Positions 1 to 10,533 of a DNA stretch of 64,000 nucleotides are shown here, one piece after another. The translations under genes were made by a program, and so were the position numbers. The notes beneath the pieces were generated by a model. The model did no database searches. It saw only the letters and a list, made by a program, of their open reading frames with translations, and was not told the origin of the DNA. The first letter of the stretch is position 1. Every line of letters starts with the position of its first letter. This stretch comes from Rhizomicrobium sp. (GTDB lineage: Bacteria; Pseudomonadota; Alphaproteobacteria; Micropepsales; Micropepsaceae), in assembly GCA_037200045.1 (NCBI GenBank), contig JBBCHM010000002.1, positions 1 through 64,000 of the forward strand, read 5' to 3'.

Positions 1-1158
1 ATGACCGGGAATATGCCGGCCGTGCGACCCGCACGGCCTTTTTTTTCGTCCGGACCCTGCGCCAAGCGGCCAGGTTGGACGCCTGAAGCGCTGAACGGCG
101 CGTTGCTGGGGCGATCGCATCGCTCCAAGCCGGGCAAAGCCAAGCTCAAAGACGCCATCGACCGCACCAAGGTGCTGCTGGGCATTCCGGCGGACTATCG
201 CGTCGGCATCGTGCCGGCATCGGACACCGGCGCGGTGGAGATGGCGCTGTGGTCGCTGCTGGGGCCGCGGCCCGTGGACTGCTTCGCCTGGGAAAGCTTC
301 GGCGAGGACTGGGTCACCGACACCGTCAAGCAGCTCAAGCTGAAAGACGCGCGCATCCTCAAGGCGGGCTATGGCGAACTGCCCGATCTCACCCAAGCCG
401 ACCCTACGCATGACGTCGTCTTCCTGTGGAACGGCACGACCAGCGGCGTGCGCGTGCCGGACGCCGATTGGATCTCCAAGGACCGCGAGGGCCTGACGAT
501 CTGCGACGCGACCAGCGCCGCCTTCGCGATGGACCTGCCCTGGGACAAGCTCGATGTCGCGACCTTCTCCTGGCAGAAGGTGCTGGGCGGCGAGGCGGCG
601 CACGGCATGCTGGTGCTCAGCCCGCGCGCGGTGGCGCGGCTGGAAAGCTACACGCCGCCCTGGCCGATGCCGAAGATCTTCCGCATGACCAAGGGCGGCA
701 AGATCGTCGACGGCATCTTCGAGGGCGAGACGATCAACACGCCGTCCATGCTGGCGCTGGAGGATTATCTCGACGCGCTGAGTTGGGCGGAAGGCATCGG
801 CGGATTGAAGGCGCTGATCGGCCGCTCGCAGGCCAATCTCGGCGTACTGGACCGCTGGATCCGCGAGGCCGGCTGGGCGGACTTCCTTGCCCGCGAACAA
901 GGCGCGCGCTCCAACACCAGCGTGTGCCTGAAGATCGTCGATCCCTGGTTCAAGGGGCTCGGCGACGACGCCCAGGCCGAGGTCGCCAAGAAGATCGCGT
1001 CGCTGCTGGAAAAAGAAGGCGTCGCCTATGACATCGGCGGCTACCGCTCCGCGCCGCCGGGCCTGCGCATCTGGTGCGGCGCGACCGTCGACAAATCCGA
1101 TCTCGAAGCCTTGACGCCCTGGCTCGACTGGGCCTGGGGCCAAGTGAAGAAAGTCTAG
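1..1158 (+). CDS. serC: Phosphoserine aminotransferase SerC
   Basis: PLP-dependent aminotransferase converting 3-phosphohydroxypyruvate and glutamate to 3-phosphoserine, the second step of serine synthesis, in the cytoplasm. The 385-residue protein has the alphaproteobacterial SerC N terminus ([17 protein letters not shown]) and the LGRSHRSK stretch. [13 protein letters not shown] places the Schiff-base lysine near residue 193. The frame is open to the first base of the window, so ATG at 1 or 13 could be the start, or it could lie outside; family conservation begins at about residue 7. serA follows 4 bp after the stop, so the pair is an operon. A terminator-like hairpin lies inside the first codons (separate entry). 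Identity is secure; the start is not. Confidence 0.95.
   Translation: MTGNMPAVRPARPFFSSGPCAKRPGWTPEALNGALLGRSHRSKPGKAKLKDAIDRTKVLLGIPADYRVGIVPASDTGAVEMALWSLLGPRPVDCFAWESFGEDWVTDTVKQLKLKDARILKAGYGELPDLTQADPTHDVVFLWNGTTSGVRVPDADWISKDREGLTICDATSAAFAMDLPWDKLDVATFSWQKVLGGEAAHGMLVLSPRAVARLESYTPPWPMPKIFRMTKGGKIVDGIFEGETINTPSMLALEDYLDALSWAEGIGGLKALIGRSQANLGVLDRWIREAGWADFLAREQGARSNTSVCLKIVDPWFKGLGDDAQAEVAKKIASLLEKEGVAYDIGGYRSAPPGLRIWCGATVDKSDLEALTPWLDWAWGQVKKV
18..46 (+). promoter_or_regulatory. Intrinsic-terminator-like hairpin in the serC 5' end
   Basis: A perfect 9-bp stem (bases 18-26 with 30-38), a 3-base loop (ACC) and an uninterrupted run of eight T (39-46) form a textbook intrinsic terminator. 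It lies inside the reading frame that encodes the conserved N terminus of SerC. Alphaproteobacteria are known to carry a regulatory RNA motif at serC that includes a terminator hairpin. This is probably the terminator arm of such a leader; the antiterminator side would be upstream of the window. Confidence 0.6.
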
Positions 1159-1162
1159 TCCG

Positions 1163-2740
1163 ATGCCCAAAGTCCTTATCGCCGACAAGCTGTCGCCGGC
1201 CGCCGTCGCCATCTTCAAGGAGCGCGGCGTCGAAGCCGACGTGAAGACCGGCCTTTCGAAAGACGAGTTGCTCAAGATCGTCGACCAATATGACGGCATC
1301 GCCATCCGCTCGGCGACGAAGATCACCGCCGAGATCATCAAGGCGGCCAGGAACCTGAAGGTCGTGGGCCGCGCCGGCATCGGCGTCGACAATGTCGACA
1401 TTCCCGCCGCGACCGCCGCCGGCGTCATCGTGATGAACACGCCGTTCGGCAACTCCATCACCACCGCCGAGCACGCGATTTCTTTGATGCTCGCGCTTGC
1501 GCGGGAGCTCCCGGCTGCGAATGCCTCCACCCAGGCGGGCAAGTGGGAGAAGAACCGGTTCATGGGCGTGGAGATCACCGGCAAGGTGCTCGGCCTGATC
1601 GGCGCCGGCAATATTGGCTCGATCGTCGCCGACCGGGCGCGCGGCCTCAAGATGCGCGTCATCGCCTATGACCCCTATCTCTCGCCGGAGCGGGCGCAGG
1701 ATCTGAACGTCGAAAAGGTCGAACTCGCGGACCTTCTGGCGCGGGCGGATTTCATCACGCTGCATGTGCCGCTGACCGCGGAGACCAGGAACATCCTGTC
1801 GGCGGACGCGATCAACAAGACGAAGAAGGGCGTGCGGATCATCAATTGCGCGCGCGGCGGCCTGATCGACGAGGCGGCGCTGAAGGCGGCGCTCGATTCC
1901 GGCCACGTCGCCGGCGCGGCGCTCGACGTGTTCGACGAGGAACCGGCCAAGAGCAACATCCTGTTCGGCAACGAGAAGGTGATCGCGACGCCGCATCTGG
2001 GCGCCTCGACCAGCGAGGCGCAGGAAAATGTCGCGCTGCAGGTCGCCGAACAGATCTCGGACTATCTTCTGGCCGGCGCGATCACCAACGCGCTCAACAT
2101 GCCGGCGATCACCGCGGCGGAGGCGCAGAAGGTACGCCCGTGGATTTCGCTCGCCGAAAAGCTCGGCTCGTTCTGCGGCCAGGTGACGGAGACCAGCATC
2201 CTGGGCGTGGAGATCCTCTACGAAGGCGTCGCGGCAGAATTGAACCAGCGCGCGCTGACCCAGGCCGTGCTCGCGGGGCTGCTCAAGCCGACGCTGTCGG
2301 GCGTGAACATGGTCAATGCGCCCATCGTCGCGAAGGAACGCGGCATCGTCATCACCGAATCACGCCGGCCGCGCCAGGGCATTTACGAAGGCTATATCCG
2401 CGTGGCGGTGGATCTGGGCGGCACGAAGCGCCGCGTCGCCGGGACGGTATTCTCCGACGGGCGGCCGCGCTTCATCCAGATCAAGGACATCAATCTCGAC
2501 GGCGAGTTCGCGCCGAACATGCTCTACGTCGTGAACGAGGACAAACCGGGCTTCATCGGCAGGCTCGGCACGCTTCTGGGCGATGCCAAGGTGAATATCG
2601 CGAACTTCAACCTGGGGCGCGGCGAGCCGGGCGGCGAGTCGATCTGCCTGGTCGAAGTCGATGGTGCGGTGGACGAGAAGGTGCTTGCCGCGATCCGCAA
2701 GATTCCGCACGTCCGCCATGCCAAGGCCATTGCGTTCTGA
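1163..2740 (+). CDS. serA: D-3-phosphoglycerate dehydrogenase SerA
   Basis: NAD-dependent oxidation of 3-phosphoglycerate to 3-phosphohydroxypyruvate, the committed step of serine synthesis. At 525 residues it is the long form: a substrate/NAD-binding core, an intervening (ASB) domain and a C-terminal ACT domain (about 450-525, with NEDKPGFIGRLGTLL). The Rossmann glycine motif GLIGAGNIGS is near residue 145. The catalytic triad typical of D-2-hydroxyacid dehydrogenases is visible as R231 (NCARGG), E260 (DVFDEEP) and H278 (ATPHLGAST). It starts 4 bp after serC. The ACT domain suggests allosteric control, classically by serine. Confidence 0.97.
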   Translation: MPKVLIADKLSPAAVAIFKERGVEADVKTGLSKDELLKIVDQYDGIAIRSATKITAEIIKAARNLKVVGRAGIGVDNVDIPAATAAGVIVMNTPFGNSITTAEHAISLMLALARELPAANASTQAGKWEKNRFMGVEITGKVLGLIGAGNIGSIVADRARGLKMRVIAYDPYLSPERAQDLNVEKVELADLLARADFITLHVPLTAETRNILSADAINKTKKGVRIINCARGGLIDEAALKAALDSGHVAGAALDVFDEEPAKSNILFGNEKVIATPHLGASTSEAQENVALQVAEQISDYLLAGAITNALNMPAITAAEAQKVRPWISLAEKLGSFCGQVTETSILGVEILYEGVAAELNQRALTQAVLAGLLKPTLSGVNMVNAPIVAKERGIVITESRRPRQGIYEGYIRVAVDLGGTKRRVAGTVFSDGRPRFIQIKDINLDGEFAPNMLYVVNEDKPGFIGRLGTLLGDAKVNIANFNLGRGEPGGESICLVEVDGAVDEKVLAAIRKIPHVRHAKAIAF

Positions 2741-2773
2741 AGGCCCCCCTCAGCCCGCGCCGTTTGCGAGGTG

Positions 2774-3058
2774 CTAGACGGTCTCCAGAACCTGAATGTC
2801 GGGCCGGCCGGCCATGCACGGCCCCAACGTCGCGCCGATCGACTTGAAGTGATCGGAGTTGCGGTGCGCGTCGAGCGCGGCCTGGTCGGCATAGATCTCC
2901 ATCACGACATAAGTCGTCGCATCGGCCTTGCAGAACCGGTAGATCTCGTTGCCCGGTTCGTTGGCGCGCACCGCCGCCATCAATCCCTTCGCCGCGGTCT
3001 CGAACGCCTCGTTGGTGCCTTCCTTGATCTTGATCGTCGCGATCACGCCGATAGCCAT
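2774..3058 (-). CDS. ABM-superfamily quinol monooxygenase-like protein
   Basis: A 94-residue protein with the antibiotic-biosynthesis-monooxygenase (dimeric alpha/beta barrel) pattern: an N-terminal beta strand ([11 protein letters not shown]), a helix, then the [19 protein letters not shown] segment, and a central HF motif (SDHF). Family members act as cofactor-free monooxygenases, quinol oxidases or isomerases, so the substrate cannot be inferred. The start at 3058 has a GGAGG ribosome site 5-9 bp upstream, which rules out the longer in-frame extension. It is convergent with serA and divergent from the kinase at 3183. Confidence 0.8.
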   Translation of the reverse strand: MAIGVIATIKIKEGTNEAFETAAKGLMAAVRANEPGNEIYRFCKADATTYVVMEIYADQAALDAHRNSDHFKSIGATLGPCMAGRPDIQVLETV

Positions 3059-3182
3059 GCAGTCCTCCAATGGTCGAGCCGGACGGACGGTAAACCGACC
3101 ATTAGCGAAGCGCAAAGCGCCTTTAGTCCAATTTAACCCGCCCTGCCCCATCGTCGCGGCGTCACACCTTCCGGGGAAGGGG

Positions 3183-4578
<1,396 letters not shown>

Positions 4579-4582
4579 AACT

Positions 4583-5380
4583 TCACCTTCCCTTATAGAC
4601 GCCCGGGCGCTTCTCAAAGAAGGCCGCGACGGCTTCCTGGTGATCCTCGGTCAGGTGCGCCAGGGATTGATAGGCGGCGGACATCTCCATGATGATGTCG
4701 AAGCTGACATTCTGGCCCTCGCGCATCATGCGCTTGGTCATGCGCAGCACGTCCGGCGGCTGGCGCACGATCTTGGCCGCCAGGGCGCGCGCCTCGTCCA
4801 TCAGCGTGGCGGCCGGCACGACGCGGCTGACGAGGCCCCAGGCGAGCGCGGTCGGCGCGTCGATCGTGTCGCCGGTGAAGAACAGCTCGGCGGCACGGGC
4901 ATGGCCGATGGTGCGCGGCAGGATCCAGGAGCCGCCGTCGCCCGGCACCAGACCGATGCGCAGGAAGGTCGCGCCGAAGACCGCGGTGTCGGCGGCAAGC
5001 CGCATGTCGGCGAGACAGGCGACGTCGTTGCCCAGCCCGATGGCGGGGCCGTTCACGGCGGCGATCAGGGGCACTTCGAGATTCCACAGGCTCTTGACGA
5101 TGCGATGGATGCCGGTGCGGTAGCGCTCGCGGATGTGGACGCCGGCGCCGGCGAAGCTGCCGGAGCGTTCGCGCATCGCCTTGACGTTGCCGCCGGCGGA
5201 GAAGGCGGAACCGGCGCCCGTCAGGATCGCGCAGCGCACCTCGCGGTCGGCATTGATCGCGTCGCAAGCCGCGGCAAAGAGCGGGCCGTCGCCCTCCTCG
5301 CCCAGCGGATTGCGGCTCTCCGGGCGGTTGATCGTGAGCGTGACGACGAAGCCGTTCTTCTCGACCAGCAAGGCGGACAT
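4583..5380 (-). CDS. Enoyl-CoA hydratase/isomerase (crotonase) family protein
   Basis: Crotonase-fold enzyme of 265 residues, the usual length. The oxyanion-hole segments are visible: GAGSAFSAGGNVKAM near residue 65 and AVNGPAIGLGNDVACLADMRLA near 110. The FGATFLRIGLVPGDGG segment carries the catalytic acidic position, Asp in this branch where classical hydratases have Glu. It probably hydrates or isomerises an acyl-CoA intermediate in degradation; the chain specificity is unknown. The start at 5380 has GGGAG 8 bp upstream, and the frame continues upstream without family similarity. It sits between two paralogous histidine kinases, on the opposite strand. Confidence 0.9.
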   Translation of the reverse strand: MSALLVEKNGFVVTLTINRPESRNPLGEEGDGPLFAAACDAINADREVRCAILTGAGSAFSAGGNVKAMRERSGSFAGAGVHIRERYRTGIHRIVKSLWNLEVPLIAAVNGPAIGLGNDVACLADMRLAADTAVFGATFLRIGLVPGDGGSWILPRTIGHARAAELFFTGDTIDAPTALAWGLVSRVVPAATLMDEARALAAKIVRQPPDVLRMTKRMMREGQNVSFDIIMEMSAAYQSLAHLTEDHQEAVAAFFEKRPGVYKGR

Positions 5381-5498
5381 GGCGTTGTTCTCCCAATAGC
5401 GTAAACGCGGATTTACCACTCTTCGGGCCGCGAGGCGAAAAGCTCCATTAACGGGTGGCGGCGCATCCTGGCGGGGGGTACGCATCGCGGAGTGGACG

Positions 5499-6971
5499 TT
5501 GGCATCGATCGCCGCCTTGGCCGGACAGATCGTCAGGACCGTCGCGGACTTCCGTGCCGACCTGCGGCGTTCGCTGTTTCCCGCGACGCCGTTGGAGTTC
5601 CGGCTGGTCGACGAGCAGCTCGCCATGGCGCACAAGGGCACCTGGGCCAACATGCTGGTGGCCCCGCTCGCGGCGACGCTGCTTTCGCTCGCGGAATATC
5701 ATCTGCTTCCGCTCTGGCATCTGCTGCTGTGGCCCTGCGCGCTGACCATCTGCTATGCGGCCGGCACGGCATATTACCAAAGGCTGCTCGCGATATCCGA
5801 CCATTCGCCCGAGGACATCCGGCGCCGGGCCCGTGCCTTCGCCCGCCTCACCGTGGTGCTGAGCGCCGTCTGGTGCGCGATGTGCTTCGATCTTCTGGTG
5901 CCGGACAATATCGTGAGCGAAGCGGTGATGTTCACCGCGCTGGCCTGCTCGCTGTCGGCCTGGACCTCGATCGGCGCCTATCATCTGGCCTCGGCGGTGG
6001 CGGCGATGCCGAGCTATCTGATCAGCCTCATCGCCATACCGCTGGTCGCGAGCCATTCGGGCGGCCTCCTCATCGCGGGGATGGCGATCGGCTATTGGAT
6101 ATTGATGCGCACGCATCTGATGCTGAACTACACCACGCGCGAGCGCATGCTGCTCCTGGAGCACGAGCGCTCCGGCCTGATCGGCAACCTGAAGGCGGCC
6201 AAGGACGAATCCGACGCGGCGCGCAACCGGGCCGAGCAGGCCAGCCAGGCCAAGTCCGCCTTCCTGGCCAATATGAGCCACGAGCTGCGCACGCCGCTGA
6301 ACGCCATACTCGGCTTCTCGGAGATCATCGCCACCAAGGCGATGGGCCCCGCCGCGATGGAGCAATATTCCGAGTATGGCGGCTACATTCACAGCTCAGG
6401 CGAGCACCTGCTGTCGCTGATCAACGACATCCTCGATCTGGCGAAGATCGAGTCCGGGCGGCTCAGCCTGCGCGAAGCCGAACTGGACCTGCGCGTGTCG
6501 ATGGACGACGTCGCGCACATGATGGGACCGCGCGCGGTGGCCGGCGGCCTGACCCTGGCGGTGCATGTCGAGCGCGCCTTTCCCAATGTCCTGGCCGACG
6601 AGCGGGCGGTTCGGCAGATCCTCGTCAATCTCGCGTCCAATGCGATCAAGTTCACCCAGCCCGGCGGCCGCGTGACGGCATTCGCGAACGTGCTCCTGGA
6701 CGGCTCGCTGGCCTTCGGCATCGACGACAGCGGCATCGGCATCCCGCCGGACGAGCACGCCAAGGTGTTCGAGAGCTTCGGACAAGGCCGTCACGATGCG
6801 ATCCTGGCCGACAAGGGCACGGGGCTCGGCCTTCCCATCGTCAAGGGGCTGGCCGAGGCGCATGGCGGCCGCGTCACGCTGCAGAGCGCGCCGAACGAAG
6901 GCACGCGCATCACCGTCGTCCTGCCGCGCGAGCGGGCACGGGCACGGGCCCGGCTGAAGGCCGCGGGCTAA
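5499..6971 (+). CDS. Membrane sensor histidine kinase
   Basis: A 490-residue kinase. About five to six hydrophobic segments occupy the first 200 residues, followed by a charged coiled coil, HisKA H-box ([22 protein letters not shown], near residue 260), N box (NLASNAIKFTQPGG), G1 (DDSGIGIP) and G2 (GTGLGLPIVKGLAEAHGG). There is no PAS, HAMP or receiver domain, and no response regulator nearby, so it is an orphan with an unknown signal. The start is TTG at 5499 with GGAG 6 bp upstream; no earlier in-frame start exists. It is a close paralogue of the frameshifted kinase at 3183. Its 3' end overlaps the stop of the convergent acyl-CoA dehydrogenase by 4 bp. Confidence 0.9.
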   Translation: MASIAALAGQIVRTVADFRADLRRSLFPATPLEFRLVDEQLAMAHKGTWANMLVAPLAATLLSLAEYHLLPLWHLLLWPCALTICYAAGTAYYQRLLAISDHSPEDIRRRARAFARLTVVLSAVWCAMCFDLLVPDNIVSEAVMFTALACSLSAWTSIGAYHLASAVAAMPSYLISLIAIPLVASHSGGLLIAGMAIGYWILMRTHLMLNYTTRERMLLLEHERSGLIGNLKAAKDESDAARNRAEQASQAKSAFLANMSHELRTPLNAILGFSEIIATKAMGPAAMEQYSEYGGYIHSSGEHLLSLINDILDLAKIESGRLSLREAELDLRVSMDDVAHMMGPRAVAGGLTLAVHVERAFPNVLADERAVRQILVNLASNAIKFTQPGGRVTAFANVLLDGSLAFGIDDSGIGIPPDEHAKVFESFGQGRHDAILADKGTGLGLPIVKGLAEAHGGRVTLQSAPNEGTRITVVLPRERARARARLKAAG

Positions 6972-8098
6972 CCCAGCGCGGCGAAGCGCTTGAGGTGGTG
7001 GTCCGTGTTGCCGAACAGCGTGTCGATCAGGGTCAGCCGCTTGAAATAGTGGCCGACATTGAGCTCGTCGGTCATGCCGATGCCGCCATGGACCTGCACC
7101 GCCTGCTGGCCGACATAGCGGCCGGCCTTGCCGATCGTCACCTTCGCGGCCGATGCCGCCTTGGCGCGCTCCGCATCGCTCTCGCCGAGCTTGAGCGTCA
7201 CCATCAGCGTGATCGAGACCGACTGCTCGTACTGCACGAACATGTCGACCATGCGGTGCTGCAGCACCTGGAACTTGCCGATCGGCACACCGAACTGCTT
7301 GCGGGTCTTTGAATATTCGACCGTGGTATCGACCAGGACCTTCATGGCGCCGGTCGCCTCGGCGCAGATCGCCGCGATCGCCTCGTCGACCACCTTCTCG
7401 ACCAGCGGCAGCGCGCCGTCCGCCGGGCCGATCAAGGCGGAGGCCGGCACCTCGACATTCTCGAAGGTGACTTCGGAGGCGCGGTAAGAATCGACCGTCG
7501 GATAGTCCCGCGTGGTGATGCCCTTGGCCTTCTTGTCGACGAGAAACACGCTGACGCCGCTGCGTTCGCGCTGGCCGCCGGCGGTGCGCGCGGTGACGAT
7601 CAGCGTATCGGCCCAGAGCGCGCCGAGGACCACGGCCTTCTGGCCGTTCAGCACATAGCCCGAGCCCTGCTTCTTCGCCGTGGTCGTGAGATCGGCGAGA
7701 TTGTAGCGGCCCTTGGGTTCGGCGAAGGCGAAGGCGAGGATGGATTCGCCGGCCGCGATCTTGTTCAGCCATTCGGATTTCTGCGCCTCGCTGCCGCCGT
7801 CGCGCACGAGGCCGCCGCCGATCACGACGGTCGGCACATAGGGCTCGACCACCAGCGCCTTGCCGAATTCCTCCAGGATCACGAGGTTCTCGACCGCGCC
7901 GCCGCCCAGCCCGCCATATTCCTCCGGCAGCGCCGCGGCGAACAGGCCGAGCTCGGCGAACTGCTTCCAGTGGCCCGGATCGCGCCCGGCCTCGCCGCGC
8001 GTGAATTTGCGCCACTGCTCGAACTTGTAATTGTCGGCCAGGTATTTCGAGACCGAATTGCGCAGGAGCGTCTGCTCCTCCGTGAAGGCAAAATCCAT
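6968..8098 (-). CDS. Acyl-CoA dehydrogenase family protein (small-subunit type)
   Basis: FAD-dependent acyl-CoA dehydrogenase of 376 residues, beginning MDFAFTEEQTLLRNSV. It shows the N-terminal helical domain, middle beta domain (LAFAFAEPKGRY near residue 130) and C-terminal helical domain with KTRKQFGVPIGKFQVLQH and the VQVHGGIGMTDE motif. It starts 11 bp after the end of the second dehydrogenase at 8110 and is probably co-transcribed with it. Such adjacent unlike pairs often form heteromeric dehydrogenases acting on steroid side chains or branched acyl-CoAs. The actual substrate is not indicated. Confidence 0.93.
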   Translation of the reverse strand: MDFAFTEEQTLLRNSVSKYLADNYKFEQWRKFTRGEAGRDPGHWKQFAELGLFAAALPEEYGGLGGGAVENLVILEEFGKALVVEPYVPTVVIGGGLVRDGGSEAQKSEWLNKIAAGESILAFAFAEPKGRYNLADLTTTAKKQGSGYVLNGQKAVVLGALWADTLIVTARTAGGQRERSGVSVFLVDKKAKGITTRDYPTVDSYRASEVTFENVEVPASALIGPADGALPLVEKVVDEAIAAICAEATGAMKVLVDTTVEYSKTRKQFGVPIGKFQVLQHRMVDMFVQYEQSVSITLMVTLKLGESDAERAKAASAAKVTIGKAGRYVGQQAVQVHGGIGMTDELNVGHYFKRLTLIDTLFGNTDHHLKRFAALG

Positions 8099-8109
8099 GG
8101 TCGTGTTCC

Positions 8110-9297
8110 TCAGAGGCCGAGAACGGCCTTGGCGATGATGTTGCGCTGGATCTCGTTCGAGCCGCCGTAGATCGAGGCCTTGCGCATGTTGAAATAATGG
8201 CCGGCCTCGCCCAGCGCGTAATCCGGGCCGATGAACTCGTTCGAGCCGAGACCGCGCTCGTTGGGATAGGCGTAGTAGCCGATCGCCTCCACCGTCAGTT
8301 CGGTGATGCGCTGCTGGATCTCGGTGCCGCGGATCTTGAGGATCGAGCTTTCGGGACCCGCCGAGTGGCCCTTCGATTCCTGCGCCAGGGTGCGCAGCTC
8401 GGTATATTCCAGGGCCGCGAGGTCGATCTCCAGATCGGCGATCTTGCGTGCGAAATCCTCGTCCTCGATCAGCGGCACGCCGTCCAGCGTCTCGGCGCGG
8501 GCGATCTCCTTCAGCCGCTGCGTCGCCTTCTTGGACCGCGCGGTGCCGGCGATGCCGGTGCGCTCGTTGACGAGCAGGAACTTGGCGTAGGTCCAGCCCT
8601 TGTTCTCTTCGCCGACGCGGTTGGCGACGGGCACCTTGACGTTGTCGAAGAAGACTTCGTTCACCTCATGGGCGCCGTCCAGCACGATGATCGGCTTGAC
8701 GGTGATGCCGGGCGATTTCATGTCGATGAGGAGGAAGGTGATGCCTTCCTGCTGCTTCACGTTCGGATCGGTGCGCACCAGGCAGAAGATCATATCGGCG
8801 TATTGCGCCAGCGTGGTCCAGGTCTTCTGGCCGTTGACGATATAGAAATCGCCCTCACGCACCGCCTTGGTGCGCAGGCTGGCGAGGTCGGAGCCCGAGC
8901 CCGGCTCGGAATAGCCCTGGCACCACCAATCCTCGCCGGAGAGTATGCGCGGCAGGTATTTCTGCTTCTGCTCGTCATTGCCGAAGGTGAAAATCACCGG
9001 CGCCACCATGTTGAGGCCGAAAGGCAGCGTGGTCGGCATCTCTGCGTTGGCGACTTCCTCGTTGAAAATGTAACGCTGCGTCACGTTCCAGCCCGTTCCG
9101 CCGTACTGCTTGGGCCAGAGCGGCGCCACCCAGCCCTTCTTGTAGAGGAGCTTGTGCCAAGCGAGGTAATCCTCCTTGGAACGGGTCGCCGCTTCGGGCG
9201 CCCCGACCGTGTTCGGCAGCTTGGGCTTGGCCTCGGCGATGAAGGCGCGGACCTCCTGGCGGAAGGCTTCTTCTTCGGGCGAAAAGGAAAGGTCCAT
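8110..9297 (-). CDS. Acyl-CoA dehydrogenase family protein (large-subunit type)
   Basis: A 395-residue acyl-CoA dehydrogenase, first of the tandem pair on the minus strand. The FAD/substrate middle domain is visible as CQGYSEPGSGSDLASLRT and GQKTWTTLAQYADMIFCLVRTD. The C-terminal domain ends with MRKASIYGGSNEIQRNIIAKAVLGL, the usual FAD-contacting terminus. It resembles dehydrogenases that partner a shorter homologue, here the gene at 6968-8098. Start 9297 is preceded by a GGGA-type ribosome site. A chorismate mutase lies 72 bp upstream on the same strand. Confidence 0.94.
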   Translation of the reverse strand: MDLSFSPEEEAFRQEVRAFIAEAKPKLPNTVGAPEAATRSKEDYLAWHKLLYKKGWVAPLWPKQYGGTGWNVTQRYIFNEEVANAEMPTTLPFGLNMVAPVIFTFGNDEQKQKYLPRILSGEDWWCQGYSEPGSGSDLASLRTKAVREGDFYIVNGQKTWTTLAQYADMIFCLVRTDPNVKQQEGITFLLIDMKSPGITVKPIIVLDGAHEVNEVFFDNVKVPVANRVGEENKGWTYAKFLLVNERTGIAGTARSKKATQRLKEIARAETLDGVPLIEDEDFARKIADLEIDLAALEYTELRTLAQESKGHSAGPESSILKIRGTEIQQRITELTVEAIGYYAYPNERGLGSNEFIGPDYALGEAGHYFNMRKASIYGGSNEIQRNIIAKAVLGL

Positions 9298-9369
9298 GGA
9301 CGGCTCCCGGGGGTGGGCGATTTTTTGTCAGTGTATGATAGCGACCGCGCGCCGCCCTTCAAGGGCGGG

Positions 9370-9657
9370 TCAGGAACGCTGCTTCCGGATCGCTTCGTGG
9401 TGGCGGATCACTTCGGTGACGATGAAATTGAGGAACTTCTCGGCGAAATCGGGATCGAGCTTGGCGGTATCCGCAAGTTGACGCAGGCGGGCGATCTGCT
9501 GCGCCTCGCGCGCCGGATCGGCGGGCGGCAGGCCGTGCGCCGCCTTGTACTCGCCGACCGCCTGGGTGCAGCGGAAGCGCTCGGCCAGCATGTGGATCAG
9601 CGCGGCGTCGATATTGTCGATGCTGTCGCGCAGCCGCAGCAGCTCGGGATGGACCAT
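9370..9657 (-). CDS. Chorismate mutase (AroQ type)
   Basis: A 95-residue, all-helical AroQ-class chorismate mutase converting chorismate to prephenate for phenylalanine and tyrosine synthesis. The family pattern is visible: LRDSIDNIDAALIHMLAERF, then VGEYKAAHGLPPADPAREAQQIARLR, which carries the conserved Lys and Arg active-site positions, and a last helix ending HHEAIRKQ. It is a monofunctional stand-alone domain of typical length. It is on the same strand as the acyl-CoA dehydrogenases, but no functional link is evident. A 103-bp gap separates it from the divergent SDR. Confidence 0.92.
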   Translation of the reverse strand: MVHPELLRLRDSIDNIDAALIHMLAERFRCTQAVGEYKAAHGLPPADPAREAQQIARLRQLADTAKLDPDFAEKFLNFIVTEVIRHHEAIRKQRS

Positions 9658-9760
9658 GGCGAAAGCCCCTGTTTCCGGCCTTCCTCATAGCGACGGGGCG
9701 GTTTGACAGCAACAGCGCCAGCGTAAAACATCGCCGCCAACGCTATTTCGGAGACCCACG

Positions 9761-10531
9761 ATGAAGGACCTATTCTCGCTCGCCGGCAAGACGGCGCTGA
9801 TCACCGGCGGCTCCCGGGGCATCGGCAGGATGATCGCCGAGGGCTTCCTGCACCAGGGGGCCAAGGTCTACATCTCGGCCCGCAAGGGCGGGCAGCTCGA
9901 GGAGACGGCGAAGGAGCTGTCCAGCATTGGACCCTGCATCGCGATCACCTCCAACGCATCGGGCGCAGACGGCGCCAAAGCGATGGCGGACGCCTATCTC
10001 AAGCACGAGAGCAAGCTCGACATCCTGGTGAACAATGCCGGCGCGGCCTGGGGCGCGGAGTTCGACGAATTCCCCGAGAGCGGCTGGGACAAGGTCATGG
10101 ACCTGAACGTCAAGACGCCGTTCTTCCTGGCCCAGGCGCTGCACCACGCGCTGCGCGCCGCCGGCGCCAAGGAGCGGCTGGCCAAGGTGATCAACATCGC
10201 CTCCGTCGACGGGATTTCGGTGAACATGCAGGAGACCTATTCCTACGCGGCGTCGAAGGCGGGCCTCATCCATCTGACCAAGCGGATGGCGATGCGGCTG
10301 ATCCGCGACAATATCGCGGTGAGCGCGATCGCGCCGGGGGCCTTTGCCTCCGACATGAACCGCGAGGCGCGGGATCATGGCGACACCGTGTCTCAGGTGA
10401 TCCCGGCCCGCCGCATCGGCACGACCGAGGACATGGCGGGGGCCGCGATCTTCCTCGCCAGCCGCGCCGGCGACTATGTCGTCGGCTCCACGATCATCGT
10501 CGACGGCGGCGTGACCTATATGCGGGGTTGA
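9761..10531 (+). CDS. Short-chain dehydrogenase/reductase (SDR)
   Basis: A classical SDR of 256 residues. It has the cofactor motif ALITGGSRGIGRMIAEGF at the N terminus, the NNAG motif (LVNNAGAAWG) near 90, the catalytic Ser in the IASVDG strand, and YSYAASKAGLIHL with the Tyr/Lys pair. It is probably an NAD(P)-dependent alcohol or 3-oxoacyl dehydrogenase; the substrate is unknown. A GGAG ribosome site precedes the ATG. The stop is followed 2 bp later by the next gene, so the two form an operon. Confidence 0.93.
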   Translation: MKDLFSLAGKTALITGGSRGIGRMIAEGFLHQGAKVYISARKGGQLEETAKELSSIGPCIAITSNASGADGAKAMADAYLKHESKLDILVNNAGAAWGAEFDEFPESGWDKVMDLNVKTPFFLAQALHHALRAAGAKERLAKVINIASVDGISVNMQETYSYAASKAGLIHLTKRMAMRLIRDNIAVSAIAPGAFASDMNREARDHGDTVSQVIPARRIGTTEDMAGAAIFLASRAGDYVVGSTIIVDGGVTYMRG

Positions 10532-10533
10532 GG

